From assembly GCF_023035815.1 (NCBI RefSeq), contig NZ_CP073159.1, positions 372,001 to 436,000 of the forward strand: a DNA stretch of 64,000 nucleotides, in the 5' to 3' direction. The translations under genes were made by a program, and so were the position numbers. This stretch comes from Borrelia parkeri (GTDB lineage: Bacteria; Spirochaetota; Spirochaetia; Borreliales; Borreliaceae). Numbering within the stretch: position 1 is the first letter of the stretch; each line of letters opens with the position of its first letter. The notes beneath the pieces are model-generated. The model had not been told where the DNA came from. It made no database searches and saw nothing but the letters and a program-made list of their open reading frames with translations. Positions 29,546 to 39,704 of the stretch are shown here, in pieces.

Positions 29546-32500
29546 CTAAGTTTTATTAATTAATTCCTCTTCCTTTTCTGTTAAAGGAATTTGATTGCCA
29601 TTATCATCATAAATTGATAAATCAAAACCAAGACCTCTTAGTTCTTGCATCAAAACATTGAAAGATTCAGGAATTCCAGATACATTGGTAGGAATACCTT
29701 TAACAATATTCTCATATATTTTAACTCTACCTGACATATCATCTGATTTTACTGTTAAGAGCTCTTGAAGAGTATAAGCAGCTCCATAAGCTTCAAGTGC
29801 CCAAACTTCCATCTCTCCAAGCCTTTGACCACCAAATTGTGCCTTTCCTCCAAGAGGTTGTTGAGACACAAGTGAATAAGGACCTGTAGATCTTGCATGC
29901 ATTTTATCGTCAACAAGGTGATGCAGCTTAAGCATATATATAATCCCAACCATTACCTCATTCTCAAATGGTTCCCCTGTATATCCATCATATAAAATTG
30001 CCTTTGATGTTTCATTAAATCCGGCTTTTTTCAACTTTTCTTGAACACATTCATTTGTAGCAGATTCAAACACAGGAACATCATAATATTCACTAAGATA
30101 TTTACCAGCAAGACCAAGCTGAGATTCCATTAATTGCCCAATATTCATACGAGACGGTACTCCTAAAGGATTTAGACATATATCAAGAGGAGTTCCATCT
30201 GCAAGATATGGCATATCTTCAACAGGAAGGATCTTTGCAACTACACCCTTATTTCCATGTCTTCCTGCCATTTTATCACCCTCTTTAAGTCTCCTTTTCT
30301 TGGCAACATAAACCTTTAATATTTCGTCAACACCAGGTGGAAGATTACCAACATCATCTTTAGTAATTCTTTGAACATCAATTACAGTACCCTCAGTACC
30401 ATGTGGTACTTTGAGTGAATTATTCTTAACATCTTTAGCCTTTTCACCAAAAATAGATGTCAAAAGCTTAAATTCAGGAGTAATGTCTCCCTCTGATTTT
30501 GGTGTAACCTTACCAATCAAGATATCACCCGGCTTTACATAAGTACCTATCCTTACAATTCCATTTTCATCAAGCTTATTTAATATCTTTCCACTAACAT
30601 TGGGAATATCAGCTGTAACTTTCTCAGGCCCAAGCTTAGTCTCCCTTACCTCAATACTAAATTCTTTAATATGAATTGAAGTGTAAAGGTCTTCCTTTAC
30701 AATTCTCTCCGAGATTAATATAGCATCTTCATAATTGAATCCATTCCAAGGGATAAAACCAACCAACAAATTGTTCCCAAGGGCCAGTTCTCCATATCTA
30801 GTAGCAGGACCATCAGCTATTATTTCACCCTTATTAACTACTTGGCCTTCCTTAATTAAAACTGAATGGTTAAAAGAAGTGTCCTGATTTGTCCTTTCAT
30901 ATTTTGCAAGTTCATATTCATCTAAATCATGCTCATCATTAGCATTATCAGGTCTGATAACTATTCTTTTGCTCGTTGCCAATACAACGGTACCTGATCT
31001 TTTTGCCTTAATAACAACACCAGAATCCTTTGCAACTATTCGCTCCATACCAGTACCAACAATAGGAGGTTGTGGAAATAACAAAGGAACTGCCTGACGT
31101 TGCATATTTGAACCCATAAGGGCACGGTTTGCATCATTATGTTCAAGAAAAGGTATTAATGCCGAAGAAACAGAAATTAACTGTCTAGGTGAAACATCCA
31201 TATAATCAATATTCTTAGGAATCATTGTAGTATAATCACCAGAAACTCTAACAGAAATTAAATCATCAATATAATTACTCTCAGCATTAACAGCCGCATT
31301 TGCCTGAGCAATACATTTTTTCTCTTCATCAATTGCAGACAAATACTCGATCTCATCAGTAACCTTGCCATTAACTACTTTTCTATAAGGGGTTTCTAGA
31401 AACCCATAATCATTCACCTTTGCATACGTAGCTAAAGAAACAATAAGCCCAATATTTGGGCCCTCAGGAGTTTCAATAGGACACATTCTACCATAATGGG
31501 TATAATGCACATCCCTTACTTCAAAACCTGCACGATCTCTTGAGAGTCCTCCGGGACCTAAAGCATTAAGACGCCTTTTATGCGTTAATTCAGCTAAAGG
31601 ATTAACCTGATCCATAAATTGTGAAAGCTGACTGGTTGCAAAAAATTCTTTAACAGCAGAAACAATCGGCTTAACACTTATTAATTCTTGGGGTTTAAGA
31701 TTAAACACTTCTTTATTAGACATTCTATCTTTTGCAATTTTTTCTACTCTTGACATTGCGCCTTTATATATATTTGTAAGCAATTCACCAACAGAACGAA
31801 CTCTTCTATTTCCAAGATGATCAATGTCATCAAGAACATCATGCCCATCATATATTCTTAAAAGATGAGATATCGTATTTACTATATCTGTAATAGTAAG
31901 AACTGAAGTCGTTAAGTCATTAAGACCAAACTTTTTAGAAAGCTTATATCGTCCCACATGACCAAGATCATATCTCTTCTCTGAAAAAAACACAGTTCTT
32001 AAATCATTCTCAGCATTATCAATGGATATTGGCTCTCCAGGTAAAAGCACACTATAAACCGCAAGCATCACAGATTCCCTTGAAAGCTCCTTAAAACCAT
32101 CCTTTAAAGAAAAATAAGCATCTTCCTTCTCGAAACAGTTCAAAATAACATCGGAACTGATAAAATGTTTGCCAGGAACACTATCATATCCATCAAAATC
32201 AATAAGATTTATTTCTTTTACCCCATTTTGCAAGAAATCTTCAATATCTTGCAAAGTTATTTTATCACCTGCACGATAAGTCATATTTTCTTTTATGGTA
32301 ATGTTTACTGCTAAATATTGCCCTGTAATTTCTCTTTTAGTATCGTCATTTACTTCAATTTTTTTAATCTTATAAAAAGTTTCAATTATCTTTTCTCTAG
32401 TATCAAGACCTAAAGCTCTTAAGAAAAGAGTAACAAGTATTCTTTTTTTTCTGTCTATCTTAACATAAAGGTAATCTTTTTTTGAGTCGATCTCAAATTC

Positions 32501-33013
32501 CAACCAAGAACCACGATAAGGAATAATACGAGCATAATACAAGTCTTTTTCCTTGTAAAAAACAACCCCAGGGGATCTATGAATCTGCGATACAATTACT
32601 CTCTCAGCACCATTAACAATAAAAGTCCCTCTATCAGTCATTAAAGGAATAGTCCCCATATAGACATCTTTTTGTCTTATCTCTCCTGTTGTTAGAAACT
32701 GCAAATTTAATCTTATCTTTAAAACAGCCTCATAACTTTGGCCCTTTCTTTTGCATTCTTTTTCAGTAAAACTAAGAGAATCATATTCAACATAGTATTT
32801 CTCATATTCAAGCGCAACGTCACCATTGCTACTTTTCATAGGAAAAACATCCCTAAAAACAGATTCAAGGCCTTCATTAAGCAAAGGTTTATTATTCTTT
32901 AATCTATCAAGCTGCAAAAATTTTTCATAAGAATTCAATTGTATTTCTATTAGGTTAGGTAAGTCTAAGATTTCTTCGGCTTTTCCTTGTCCTAGATGAA
33001 CCCTTTTTATCAT
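29546..33013 (-). CDS. rpoB: RNA polymerase beta subunit, 1155 aa
   Basis: Core RNA polymerase subunit. The rifampicin-binding cluster reads [20 protein letters not shown] then [20 protein letters not shown]. Asn (codon at 31565-31567) stands where E. coli has Ser531, the change known to explain natural rifampicin resistance of Borrelia; Val replaces the Asn of DQNNPL. Also present are [32 protein letters not shown] and the C-terminal [18 protein letters not shown]. It follows rplL after an 85-base leader containing a hairpin. Confidence 0.98.
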   Translation of the reverse strand: MIKRVHLGQGKAEEILDLPNLIEIQLNSYEKFLQLDRLKNNKPLLNEGLESVFRDVFPMKSSNGDVALEYEKYYVEYDSLSFTEKECKRKGQSYEAVLKIRLNLQFLTTGEIRQKDVYMGTIPLMTDRGTFIVNGAERVIVSQIHRSPGVVFYKEKDLYYARIIPYRGSWLEFEIDSKKDYLYVKIDRKKRILVTLFLRALGLDTREKIIETFYKIKKIEVNDDTKREITGQYLAVNITIKENMTYRAGDKITLQDIEDFLQNGVKEINLIDFDGYDSVPGKHFISSDVILNCFEKEDAYFSLKDGFKELSRESVMLAVYSVLLPGEPISIDNAENDLRTVFFSEKRYDLGHVGRYKLSKKFGLNDLTTSVLTITDIVNTISHLLRIYDGHDVLDDIDHLGNRRVRSVGELLTNIYKGAMSRVEKIAKDRMSNKEVFNLKPQELISVKPIVSAVKEFFATSQLSQFMDQVNPLAELTHKRRLNALGPGGLSRDRAGFEVRDVHYTHYGRMCPIETPEGPNIGLIVSLATYAKVNDYGFLETPYRKVVNGKVTDEIEYLSAIDEEKKCIAQANAAVNAESNYIDDLISVRVSGDYTTMIPKNIDYMDVSPRQLISVSSALIPFLEHNDANRALMGSNMQRQAVPLLFPQPPIVGTGMERIVAKDSGVVIKAKRSGTVVLATSKRIVIRPDNANDEHDLDEYELAKYERTNQDTSFNHSVLIKEGQVVNKGEIIADGPATRYGELALGNNLLVGFIPWNGFNYEDAILISERIVKEDLYTSIHIKEFSIEVRETKLGPEKVTADIPNVSGKILNKLDENGIVRIGTYVKPGDILIGKVTPKSEGDITPEFKLLTSIFGEKAKDVKNNSLKVPHGTEGTVIDVQRITKDDVGNLPPGVDEILKVYVAKKRRLKEGDKMAGRHGNKGVVAKILPVEDMPYLADGTPLDICLNPLGVPSRMNIGQLMESQLGLAGKYLSEYYDVPVFESATNECVQEKLKKAGFNETSKAILYDGYTGEPFENEVMVGIIYMLKLHHLVDDKMHARSTGPYSLVSQQPLGGKAQFGGQRLGEMEVWALEAYGAAYTLQELLTVKSDDMSGRVKIYENIVKGIPTNVSGIPESFNVLMQELRGLGFDLSIYDDNGNQIPLTEKEEELINKT

Positions 33014-33043
33014 TAAAAGACTCCTTTTTTAAGACACAATAAA

Positions 33044-33069
33044 CCACATGCCACTAAAATGACATGTGG
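33044..33069 (-). promoter_or_regulatory. Hairpin in the rplL-rpoB spacer, possible attenuator or processing site
   Basis: CCACATG (33044-33050) and CATGTGG (33063-33069) form a 7-bp stem that can extend by two pairs past one mismatch. On the minus strand it is followed by TTTATTG, too weak for a full terminator. In E. coli the same spacer holds an attenuator and an RNase III site that set rpoBC level; a similar role here is inference. Confidence 0.45.
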
Positions 33070-33098
33070 AATAACAATTCTGGCATATTTTTAATGTT

Positions 33099-33470
33099 TT
33101 ATTTAATTTCAACTTTTGCACCAACTGCTTCTAGTTTCTTCTTTATATCCTCAGCATCTGCTTTTGAAACACCTTCCTTAACTGCCTTAGGTGCAGATTC
33201 AACTAAAGCTTTAGCCTCTCCAAGTCCAAGTCCAGTAACAGCTCTTACTTCTTTAATAACGTTTATTTTACTATCTCCAAAAGACATAAGCATTACATCA
33301 AATTCAGTTTGTTCTTCAGCATCACCTGCAGCAGAACCAGATCCAGTAGCAACAGCAACTGCAGCAGCAGTAACTCCAAATTTTTCCTCAATAGCTGTTA
33401 TAAGCTCAACAACTTCAGATGTCTTGGCTTCCTCAAGCCATGTTAAAATATCTTCTTTACTTAGTGCCAT
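33099..33470 (-). CDS. rplL: Ribosomal protein L7/L12, 123 aa
   Basis: Stalk protein that recruits translation factors. The N-terminal dimerisation region, a short Ala/Gly-rich hinge (about 35-50) and the C-terminal domain with [24 protein letters not shown] are all visible. It lies 76 bases after rplJ, a gap with competing inverted repeats, and its long antisense open frame is an artefact of composition. Confidence 0.98.
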   Translation of the reverse strand: MALSKEDILTWLEEAKTSEVVELITAIEEKFGVTAAAVAVATGSGSAAGDAEEQTEFDVMLMSFGDSKINVIKEVRAVTGLGLGEAKALVESAPKAVKEGVSKADAEDIKKKLEAVGAKVEIK

Positions 33471-33546
33471 ATTAACTTAACTCCTTTCATTCACATTATT
33501 TCAAACAGTGATAGCATGCACTGTATTAAGACTAACACTGTTCTGA

Positions 33547-34044
33547 TTAAACTTTAACATCTTTAACATCAGATAAAGCCTTTAAAGTTCTTGCAAGTTT
33601 TGAAATTGGTGCTTTAAGCACACTCATAAATAAAGAAATAGATTCCTTTTTAGTAGGAAGTTTACTATACGCATTAAGTTTAGCCTCATCATAAACCTCT
33701 CCTAAAACAAAACCTCCCTTAACTTTTAAAGAACTAGTTTTAACAAACTCATAAAAAATTTTTGCAATCACATTAGCTTCATCAACAGCGGTAACAACAG
33801 CTGTTGGTCCTAAAAGATAAGAATCAAGACCTTCCATATGTTTATCTTTTAAAACACGCTTCATTATATTGTTTTTTACAACCTTTAATTCACCCTTCTC
33901 ATTTTCAACTCTATTTCTCAACTCAGTAAGCGTTGCTACTGTTAAACCCCTGTAATCTAGAAAAAAAACATTATCCTTACCATCTAAAAACTCTTTCAAC
34001 AAATTAAACATTTCAACCTTTTTAGGATTTATCTTTGCATGCAT
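33547..34044 (-). CDS. rplJ: Ribosomal protein L10, 165 aa
   Basis: Base of the ribosomal stalk, binding 23S rRNA and L7/L12. Family stretches are [19 protein letters not shown] and [11 protein letters not shown]; the C-terminal helix binds L7/L12 dimers. It lies 10 bases after rplA and 76 before rplL. In many bacteria L10 with L7/L12 represses its own mRNA; no leader structure of that type is clear here because the upstream gap is so short. Confidence 0.96.
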   Translation of the reverse strand: MHAKINPKKVEMFNLLKEFLDGKDNVFFLDYRGLTVATLTELRNRVENEKGELKVVKNNIMKRVLKDKHMEGLDSYLLGPTAVVTAVDEANVIAKIFYEFVKTSSLKVKGGFVLGEVYDEAKLNAYSKLPTKKESISLFMSVLKAPISKLARTLKALSDVKDVKV

Positions 34045-34054
34045 AATTCAACTC

Positions 34055-34729
34055 CTAAACAAAATCAATCTTCACAGAAGGTCCCATGGTAGATGACATA
34101 TAAACACTATCTACAAAAGTACCTTTTAAATCGCTTGGGCGTCTTTTAAGTAATTCCTTAATAAATTCATCATAATTTTCCTTCACCTTATTATTATCCA
34201 TAGAAGATTTACCAACAGAAAAATTGATAACACCATTTTTATTTGCCCTAAACTCTGTACGTCCCTTCTTAAGACTAGCTATTGTACCCTTTAAATCATT
34301 TGTAATCGTTTGTGTCTTAGGATTTGGCATTAAACCTCTCTTACCTAAGATAGGACCAAGCTTCCCCACATCTTTCATCATATCAGGTGTTGCAACAACA
34401 ACATCAAACTCACTAAAACCACCTTTAACCTTATTAATAAGATCATCATCTCCAACATAAGTAGCACCAGCTTCCCTTGCTTCCTCAGCTTTATCACCCT
34501 TTGCAAAAACAAGTATTCGCTTTTCTCTCATAAACTGATTTGGCAAAACAACTGTATCTCTAACTGTATGATTCTTCTTTAAATTGAGATTAACAGATAC
34601 ATCTATAGTTTCATCAAATTTAACAAATTTGATCTCTTTTAATAAAGAGATTGCATCATCTATGCTGTAAGATTTAAGCTTATCTACCTTAGATAGAGCC
34701 TGAATATATTTTTTTCCACTCTTAGCCAT
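34055..34729 (-). CDS. rplA: Ribosomal protein L1, 224 aa
   Basis: L1 stalk protein near the E site. Recognised by [16 protein letters not shown], the conserved [11 protein letters not shown] and the end [12 protein letters not shown]. Its ATG overlaps the rplK stop by one base (TAATG), so the two are translationally coupled. L1 commonly represses the rplK-rplA mRNA; I did not find a convincing mimic of its rRNA site in the 53-base rplK leader. Confidence 0.97.
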   Translation of the reverse strand: MAKSGKKYIQALSKVDKLKSYSIDDAISLLKEIKFVKFDETIDVSVNLNLKKNHTVRDTVVLPNQFMREKRILVFAKGDKAEEAREAGATYVGDDDLINKVKGGFSEFDVVVATPDMMKDVGKLGPILGKRGLMPNPKTQTITNDLKGTIASLKKGRTEFRANKNGVINFSVGKSSMDNNKVKENYDEFIKELLKRRPSDLKGTFVDSVYMSSTMGPSVKIDFV

Positions 34730-35163
34730 TATTTTTCCACCTCAACACCCATAGAACGAGCACTCCCTGCAATGATTTTAAATGCAGCAAGTTCAGTTTT
34801 TGCATTTAAATCAGGCATCTTAACCCTTGCAATTTCCATTACTTTTTCTTTTGATATAGTTCCAACCTTTTCTGTATTTGATTTTTTAGAACCTGTCTCT
34901 ATACCAACAGCCTTCTTAATCAAAACTGAAGCCGGAGGAGTTTTTACAATAAATGAAAAACTCTTATCAGCATAAACAGTAATAATAACAGGAACGATAA
35001 TCCCTGGCTCCATTTTTGCTGTTCTCTCATTAAATTCCTTAACAAACTGAGGCCCACTAACACCATGAGGTCCAAGGGCTTGACCTATCTTAGCTCCTGG
35101 AGCAGCTTGAGCAGCTGGAACTTGAAGCTTAATCCAAGCAACTTCTCTTTTTTTCTTAGACAT
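34729..35163 (-). CDS. rplK: Ribosomal protein L11, 144 aa
   Basis: Part of the GTPase-associated centre. The N-terminal [25 protein letters not shown] and the C-terminal rRNA-binding end [15 protein letters not shown] are typical. The upstream gap to nusG is 53 bases. It begins the rplKAJL run in its usual order. Confidence 0.98.
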   Translation of the reverse strand: MSKKKREVAWIKLQVPAAQAAPGAKIGQALGPHGVSGPQFVKEFNERTAKMEPGIIVPVIITVYADKSFSFIVKTPPASVLIKKAVGIETGSKKSNTEKVGTISKEKVMEIARVKMPDLNAKTELAAFKIIAGSARSMGVEVEK

Positions 35164-35216
35164 AAATAACTCCTTATGGTAATAACGCCTTTAAGCTCCC
35201 ATTAATATACTAATTA

Positions 35217-35771
35217 TTAAACTTTTTCTATATGCTGAAAATCAACCTCAACAGGAGTTGATCTCCCAAAAATTTGAACTGCAACCTTCAATTTCTTTTT
35301 TTCATAGTCGATAGATCCAATAACACCCTCAAAAGAATCAAAAGGACCTCCTTTAATTCTAACTTTCTCACCTTCTTCAAAATCATAAAGTATAAAAATA
35401 GATTTATCTGCCTTAATCTCTCCAGCAAGCATAAAAACACTCTTAACTTCCTCATCACTAATTGGAAAAGGTTTTTGCTCTTTATTAGTACCAACAAAAT
35501 TGACAACACCCGGTATCTTAATAATATTAGCTACAGTGCTTTTCCACTCCTGTTCAGGCAGATCTAACTCAATGAGAATATAACCCGGCCAAATCCTTCT
35601 CTCCCGTATCCGCTTTTTTCCGTTTTTTACCTCTTCTACCCTTTCAATAGGGGCCTTAACATCTAAAACATTACTACCAAAAACGCCCTCACTGATCAAA
35701 AGTTTTATCTCTTGTTCTACCTTTCTCTCATACTGAGAAAAAGTCTGTAACACATACCAGGCCCTGGACAT
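35217..35771 (-). CDS. nusG: NusG transcription factor, 184 aa
   Basis: Elongation and anti-pausing factor that binds RNA polymerase. The N-terminal NGN domain starts SRAWYVLQTFSQYERKVEQ and includes RRIWPGYILIELDL; the C-terminal KOW domain has GEKVRIKGGPFDSFEGVIG. It starts 9 bases after secE, in the usual secE-nusG-rplK order. Confidence 0.97.
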   Translation of the reverse strand: MSRAWYVLQTFSQYERKVEQEIKLLISEGVFGSNVLDVKAPIERVEEVKNGKKRIRERRIWPGYILIELDLPEQEWKSTVANIIKIPGVVNFVGTNKEQKPFPISDEEVKSVFMLAGEIKADKSIFILYDFEEGEKVRIKGGPFDSFEGVIGSIDYEKKKLKVAVQIFGRSTPVEVDFQHIEKV

Positions 35772-35780
35772 AATCTTTCC

Positions 35781-35951
35781 TTAAAATACATAAGTTATAG
35801 CAAGATACATGATATAATCTACTATACCTAAAAAAATAGAAATAAAAACAACCAACCAAAAAACCTGTTTTCCGCTGCCTATTACTTCACCATACTTAGG
35901 CCATGTTATTTTTTTAAGTTCCAAAACACTCTCTTTAACAAATTTAAACAT
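35781..35951 (-). CDS. secE: SecE preprotein translocase subunit, 56 aa
   Basis: Small single-span subunit of the SecYEG channel. I translated it directly: MFKFVKESVLELKKITWPKY, then GEVIGSGKQ and one hydrophobic helix from about 30 to 55. The conserved KKITWPKYGEV amphipathic helix and the place directly before nusG identify it. It is short, as expected for non-enteric SecE. Confidence 0.94.
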   Translation of the reverse strand: MFKFVKESVLELKKITWPKYGEVIGSGKQVFWLVVFISIFLGIVDYIMYLAITYVF

Positions 35952-35981
35952 TTAAAAGCCTCTCTTTAACAATACAGACAA

Positions 35982-36053
35982 CAGGCCAGGAGGGACTCGA
36001 ACCCCCAACATGCGGTTTTGGAGACCACCGTTCTGCCCTTGAACTACTGACCT
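35982..36053 (-). tRNA. trnW: tRNA-Trp (CCA)
   Basis: On the minus strand a 72-nt cloverleaf begins AGGTCAG and ends CTGGCCT plus discriminator G, with seven acceptor pairs (one T-G). The anticodon loop CTCCAAA reads UGG, and GGTTCGAGTCC is the T arm. CCA is not encoded. It lies between rpmG and secE and is probably cut from their joint transcript. Confidence 0.95.
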
Positions 36054-36063
36054 ATCACTTTAA

Positions 36064-36243
36064 TTATTTTATTTTACCTTCTTTATGAAGAGTATGCTTC
36101 CTGAGAACTGGACAATACTTCATTAATTCTAATTTTTCTTGTTTATTACGCCTATTCTTAGTAGTCGTATAATTTCTAATTCCTGTTTCCTCACATACTA
36201 AAGCTATAAGCTCAACAGCACCTTTACCTTTCTTCTTGCCCAT
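36064..36243 (-). CDS. rpmG: Ribosomal protein L33, 59 aa
   Basis: Translated directly from the minus strand: [19 protein letters not shown], then [14 protein letters not shown], ending [10 protein letters not shown]. The pattern (I)[17 protein letters not shown] and LRKHTLHKE is typical of L33. Only one CxxC-type pair remnant is visible, so it is close to the zinc-free form. It sits between the two tRNA genes, an arrangement known from other spirochaetes and bacteria for the secE upstream region. Confidence 0.95.
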   Translation of the reverse strand: MGKKKGKGAVELIALVCEETGIRNYTTTKNRRNKQEKLELMKYCPVLRKHTLHKEGKIK

Positions 36244-36265
36244 AATAACACTCCTGACTACAAAA

Positions 36266-36338
36266 AGCCCTCAATCGGATTTGAACCGACGACCGCCACC
36301 TTACCATGGTGGTGCTCTACCACCTGAGCTATAAGGGC
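36266..36338 (-). tRNA. trnT: tRNA-Thr (GGT)
   Basis: On the minus strand a 73-nt cloverleaf starts GCCCTTA and ends TGAGGGC plus discriminator T. The anticodon arm is CCACC, loop ATGGTAA, GGTGG, giving anticodon GGT for Thr codons ACC and ACU. The T arm GGTTCAAATCC is canonical. It appears to be the first element of the long leftward operon. Confidence 0.95.
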
Positions 36339-36348
36339 ATTACTTCCC

Positions 36349-36376
36349 TTTATAATAAACTCTTATATCATGTTAA
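36349..36376 (-). promoter_or_regulatory. Promoter of the tRNA-Thr to rpsG operon
   Basis: On the minus strand TTAACA (36376-36371), 16-base spacer, TATAAA (36354-36349). The predicted start lies about 6 bases before the tRNA-Thr 5' end. All genes from here to 24473 run the same way with small gaps, so this may drive the whole block, with internal promoters not excluded. Confidence 0.55.
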
Positions 36377-36423
36377 TTTATTATCTTAAAAAAGACAAGC
36401 CCCCAAACTATATTTCCAGACTC

Positions 36424-37275
36424 TTATTTAATAACAACAAGCTTACCCTCTCTTAAAAGATTAACAGTATTTTTATTTGAAAATATCTTATTAATAGAAT
36501 ACTTATCAAGTATGATATCTGAATGATTTTTACCATAAACTCCTTTAGCAATTAACCTTAAAGGATAATTTCCAACTCTATCTTTATTTTTATAAGAGAT
36601 GTCATTCGTATATTCAAGCATTCCCCACTTCCTAAGTGCATCTGGCTCAACCATTTTTTTATCAAAATAAAGCTTAATATTTTCATCATAAATCTTAATA
36701 AAAAAAGCATCAGTTAATTTTACAACGCCACCTGAGGAAAATTGATAATCATCGCCAGCATAAATAATAATTCCAGTATAAACAAATTGATCAACACTTG
36801 TATTCATCAATGGATAAAAAGCCATATAAGGCTTACTATGAGCTATAAACAAGTTCACAAAATCAGGAAAAAGACAAAGCTCATATCTAACAGTTATGCT
36901 TTTCAAATCTTCTGAATATTTCGTATATCCTCTCTTCAAAATGCTATCAAGTCCTGAAAAATAAAGTATTAAATGGGGATCAGAATCAAAATAATCCTTA
37001 AAAGTATTATCAGAATCAATTATCATTTCAAAAAGAGACTGTCTTATTAAAGTATCCTTAAAATCATTAACGCTAAACACTAATCTAGACGTAGAATCAA
37101 GCCCAACTCTGCCAAATTTATCCTCATCTACCGGTTTAATAATATCAAAATAAATGATCTTTGTATCCCAATCAATTGTTCTCTTTATGCTAGACTTAGA
37201 TAAAGAATCATTTACAATAGAGACATTAGAATAAAATAAAAATAAAAAACTCAAAAGTCTACTTAGTAAATTCAC
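36424..37275 (-). CDS. Exported protein of unknown function, 283 aa, GTG start
   Basis: No family recognised. With the GTG at 37275 the product begins VNLLSRLLSFLFLFYSNVS, a plausible signal peptide, and GGGAG lies 7 bases upstream. The ATG at 37323 would give a charged N-terminus and overlap the upstream gene, so it is not preferred. The mature part is a soluble mixed alpha/beta protein without Cys motifs. It follows the TPR-like lipoprotein by 11 bases and corresponds by position to BB0397. A role in the periplasm is inference from the signal. Confidence 0.7.
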   Translation of the reverse strand: MNLLSRLLSFLFLFYSNVSIVNDSLSKSSIKRTIDWDTKIIYFDIIKPVDEDKFGRVGLDSTSRLVFSVNDFKDTLIRQSLFEMIIDSDNTFKDYFDSDPHLILYFSGLDSILKRGYTKYSEDLKSITVRYELCLFPDFVNLFIAHSKPYMAFYPLMNTSVDQFVYTGIIIYAGDDYQFSSGGVVKLTDAFFIKIYDENIKLYFDKKMVEPDALRKWGMLEYTNDISYKNKDRVGNYPLRLIAKGVYGKNHSDIILDKYSINKIFSNKNTVNLLREGKLVVIK

Positions 37276-37286
37276 ATTAAAACTCC

Positions 37287-38309
37287 CTACTTTTTCCCCA
37301 GATAAACACCTATCCAAGCCCAACCATTATTAATTTCTGGATCTTTTGGATAAGAAATTTTTTTAAAGACAAAATACCATTCCCAAATGTGCTCCCAACC
37401 ACTAGATCCAAGATAAGATATATCATCACTAGAATCGGCCTCAAAACTACTTGCAAACTGTATTCCATTCCTTCGCCTACTTCCAAGCTTAATCATCGTT
37501 GTCAAAAAACTGTTTGTATTAATTGAATTGCTTTTACCACCCCTTTGATCCCAACTTTGAATAAAAAAATTATGTTTATCCCTTATACTCAATAATTTTG
37601 TGGTATTCCCAGAAAAAATATATCTTTTAACATCTTGAATCAAGTCATTTAAATTTCTATAAATTATAAAATCTGGATTATTATAATAATTAATCTTAGT
37701 AATCACACCAGAATAGTCTATTGAATCTATTCTTAAGTCTGACCTTGGTATTGAAAGCAATTTATTATAATAAAAATACGCCTCATCATAATTTTGAATA
37801 TTCTCTAAACTTAAAGCAAGATTGTAATAATAATTACCCCTATCTGCATTAGTAAGACTTTCTGCATGATTATCAAGCAATAGCTTATAATAACGTATTT
37901 TGTGCCTAGCTTCAATATTTAAATTGATAACTCTTTTTGCAATATCTAATTTTACAGAGCTATTTTCATAAATGTAATCATCAAAATTATCAACAACATA
38001 TCTATAATAGGTAAACGCCACTAAGTCTTCCTTAATGGAAGAATATATATTACCCATCAAATAAAAATATAAGGGATAATATTCTCTACTCTCATCATGA
38101 GCAATTTCTTGATTTACAGACCTTAAAGCATCTTGATAATCTTTATTGCGCATATGAATATCGACTATCCTATCAACAATAAGAAATCTATCTAAACCTT
38201 TTTTACTTGACTCTTCTAAAAGACCTAAGAGACTTTGAATTTCGCTCTGCTTAATCTTACAACAGCTAAAAACCAGCATTAGTCCAAACGCTTGAATTAA
38301 TAACTTCAT
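37287..38309 (-). CDS. TPR-like lipoprotein, 340 aa
   Basis: The chosen ATG at 38309 gives MKLLIQAFGLMLVFSC, a lipoprotein signal; the longer frame from 38351 adds a non-signal extension. The following 200 residues are helical with tetratricopeptide-like spacing (for example YYNLALSLENIQNYDEAYFYYNKLL). The C-terminal part is unrecognised and ends GWAWIGVYLGKK. No ribosome-binding site precedes the ATG, but TATAAT-like sequence lies only a few bases upstream, so the mRNA could be nearly leaderless. It diverges from the SH3-like lipoprotein gene. Confidence 0.72.
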   Translation of the reverse strand: MKLLIQAFGLMLVFSCCKIKQSEIQSLLGLLEESSKKGLDRFLIVDRIVDIHMRNKDYQDALRSVNQEIAHDESREYYPLYFYLMGNIYSSIKEDLVAFTYYRYVVDNFDDYIYENSSVKLDIAKRVINLNIEARHKIRYYKLLLDNHAESLTNADRGNYYYNLALSLENIQNYDEAYFYYNKLLSIPRSDLRIDSIDYSGVITKINYYNNPDFIIYRNLNDLIQDVKRYIFSGNTTKLLSIRDKHNFFIQSWDQRGGKSNSINTNSFLTTMIKLGSRRRNGIQFASSFEADSSDDISYLGSSGWEHIWEWYFVFKKISYPKDPEINNGWAWIGVYLGKK

Positions 38310-38384
38310 TATTTTTATTATATAATAAAGGTCATGTATAACAAAACACACCTTAAGGTCAATAAAAACTATCAGGATTTTAAC

Positions 38385-39692
38385 ATGAATAAAAAATTAA
38401 TTTATATCTTATTGCTAATATTATTTTTATCTTGTTTTAATAAAAACAACAAATATGGTGTTGTCCTAGACTCAAAAAATAGAGAAAAATTGCCAAATGG
38501 CTCACTTGTCAAAATAGAAGATGCTAATCAAGAGAAACAAACAGTAACAATAAACTATAATGGAATAAAATTTATCGTACATAAATTTACGATAGAAGAG
38601 TTTCAAACAAAAAAAGAAGCAGAAAATTTCAAGCTAAGTATTCAACCATACGTAAACAAATATGCCATAAGTAAAAAAGATCTCTTACCCTTAAGAACAT
38701 CTCCAGACAGTTATAGAGAAAACATAATATATAGAATTTCGAAAGAAGCTATATTGAAAATTATACACATCGGGAAAGAAACAGAAGCAGGATCCCTTAA
38801 AGGAAAATGGCTATACGTCTTAACAAAAGATGGATATAAAGGTTATGTTTTTGATTATGCACTTGAGGTTTTCGATAATATTACAGGTACAATACTCACA
38901 AGTCCACTAGATCAAGTCTCACAGAATGACATAATCAATACATTTAAAAATATTAAATACTTAAGACCACTTTACTATGAAAAAATGATCGCCTATAACA
39001 CTTATAACACTAACTTACTAAGAGAAGAGTATGGGTTGTTTTTTACTCCCAAAAATGAAATAAAAATCAATATACCTGAATTAAGCTTACATTTCAAATT
39101 CGATGTTGTTGAGGAAGTAAAACCTAATGGGTTTTTATTTAGATCTAAAACTTCAGAGGAAGATTTTATTCTCTTAACAAAAGAAACTCAAAATTACTAC
39201 AAGTCAATCATAAAAGTTAAAGAACATAATTTTGAGTCAAAATTCGTTATTATTGAACAAAATGTCGAAAAAATTATCCTTGAATCAAAAAAACAAAATC
39301 AAAATCTAATAAATAGATTAATATCTTATGGAACATTAATAAATACACAATACGGAAATATTGAATTTAAGAGCGATCAAACTTTCGTTTGGAAAGTAGA
39401 TAAAAAAATTTATAATTTTCCAAGTTCTGGAACATTTGAAATAATAGGGCTTAGTCCAAATTTACAAATTTCATATAAAAAAGCTATCAAATTAATGACT
39501 AAGGAAAGCAAAAAATATTTTTGTCTACTAGACTATACAGACAATGCCTTACAACTCATATTCATATCCCCTAAAAATGTTAAAGACGATTTAATAATAA
39601 TTGATGACAAGGATAAAATTGCAGTTATACTGTTTAATAATGCTCAGTCTAATCAAGATATAATTAAAAAACAATCTCAGAAAACTATTTAA
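38385..39692 (+). CDS. Lipoprotein with SH3-like domain, 435 aa
   Basis: Start at the ATG at 38385, which follows AGGA and yields the lipoprotein signal MNKKLIYILLLILFLSC; the open frame extends to 38334 without a signal. About residues 95-165 resemble a bacterial SH3 domain (LLPLRTSPDS, KGKWLYVLTKDGYKGYVFDYAL), a fold often used for binding cell wall. The rest is unrecognised. The next gene follows after 12 bases and is also exported, suggesting a two-gene unit. Confidence 0.72.
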   Translation: MNKKLIYILLLILFLSCFNKNNKYGVVLDSKNREKLPNGSLVKIEDANQEKQTVTINYNGIKFIVHKFTIEEFQTKKEAENFKLSIQPYVNKYAISKKDLLPLRTSPDSYRENIIYRISKEAILKIIHIGKETEAGSLKGKWLYVLTKDGYKGYVFDYALEVFDNITGTILTSPLDQVSQNDIINTFKNIKYLRPLYYEKMIAYNTYNTNLLREEYGLFFTPKNEIKINIPELSLHFKFDVVEEVKPNGFLFRSKTSEEDFILLTKETQNYYKSIIKVKEHNFESKFVIIEQNVEKIILESKKQNQNLINRLISYGTLINTQYGNIEFKSDQTFVWKVDKKIYNFPSSGTFEIIGLSPNLQISYKKAIKLMTKESKKYFCLLDYTDNALQLIFISPKNVKDDLIIIDDKDKIAVILFNNAQSNQDIIKKQSQKTI

Positions 39693-39704
39693 AGGTAAAA
39701 GTCA

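Noticed and set aside
33064..33480. Long plus-strand open frame opposite rplL
   Set aside because: It is the antisense shadow of rplL with low-complexity Ser/Ala sequence and no ribosome-binding site.
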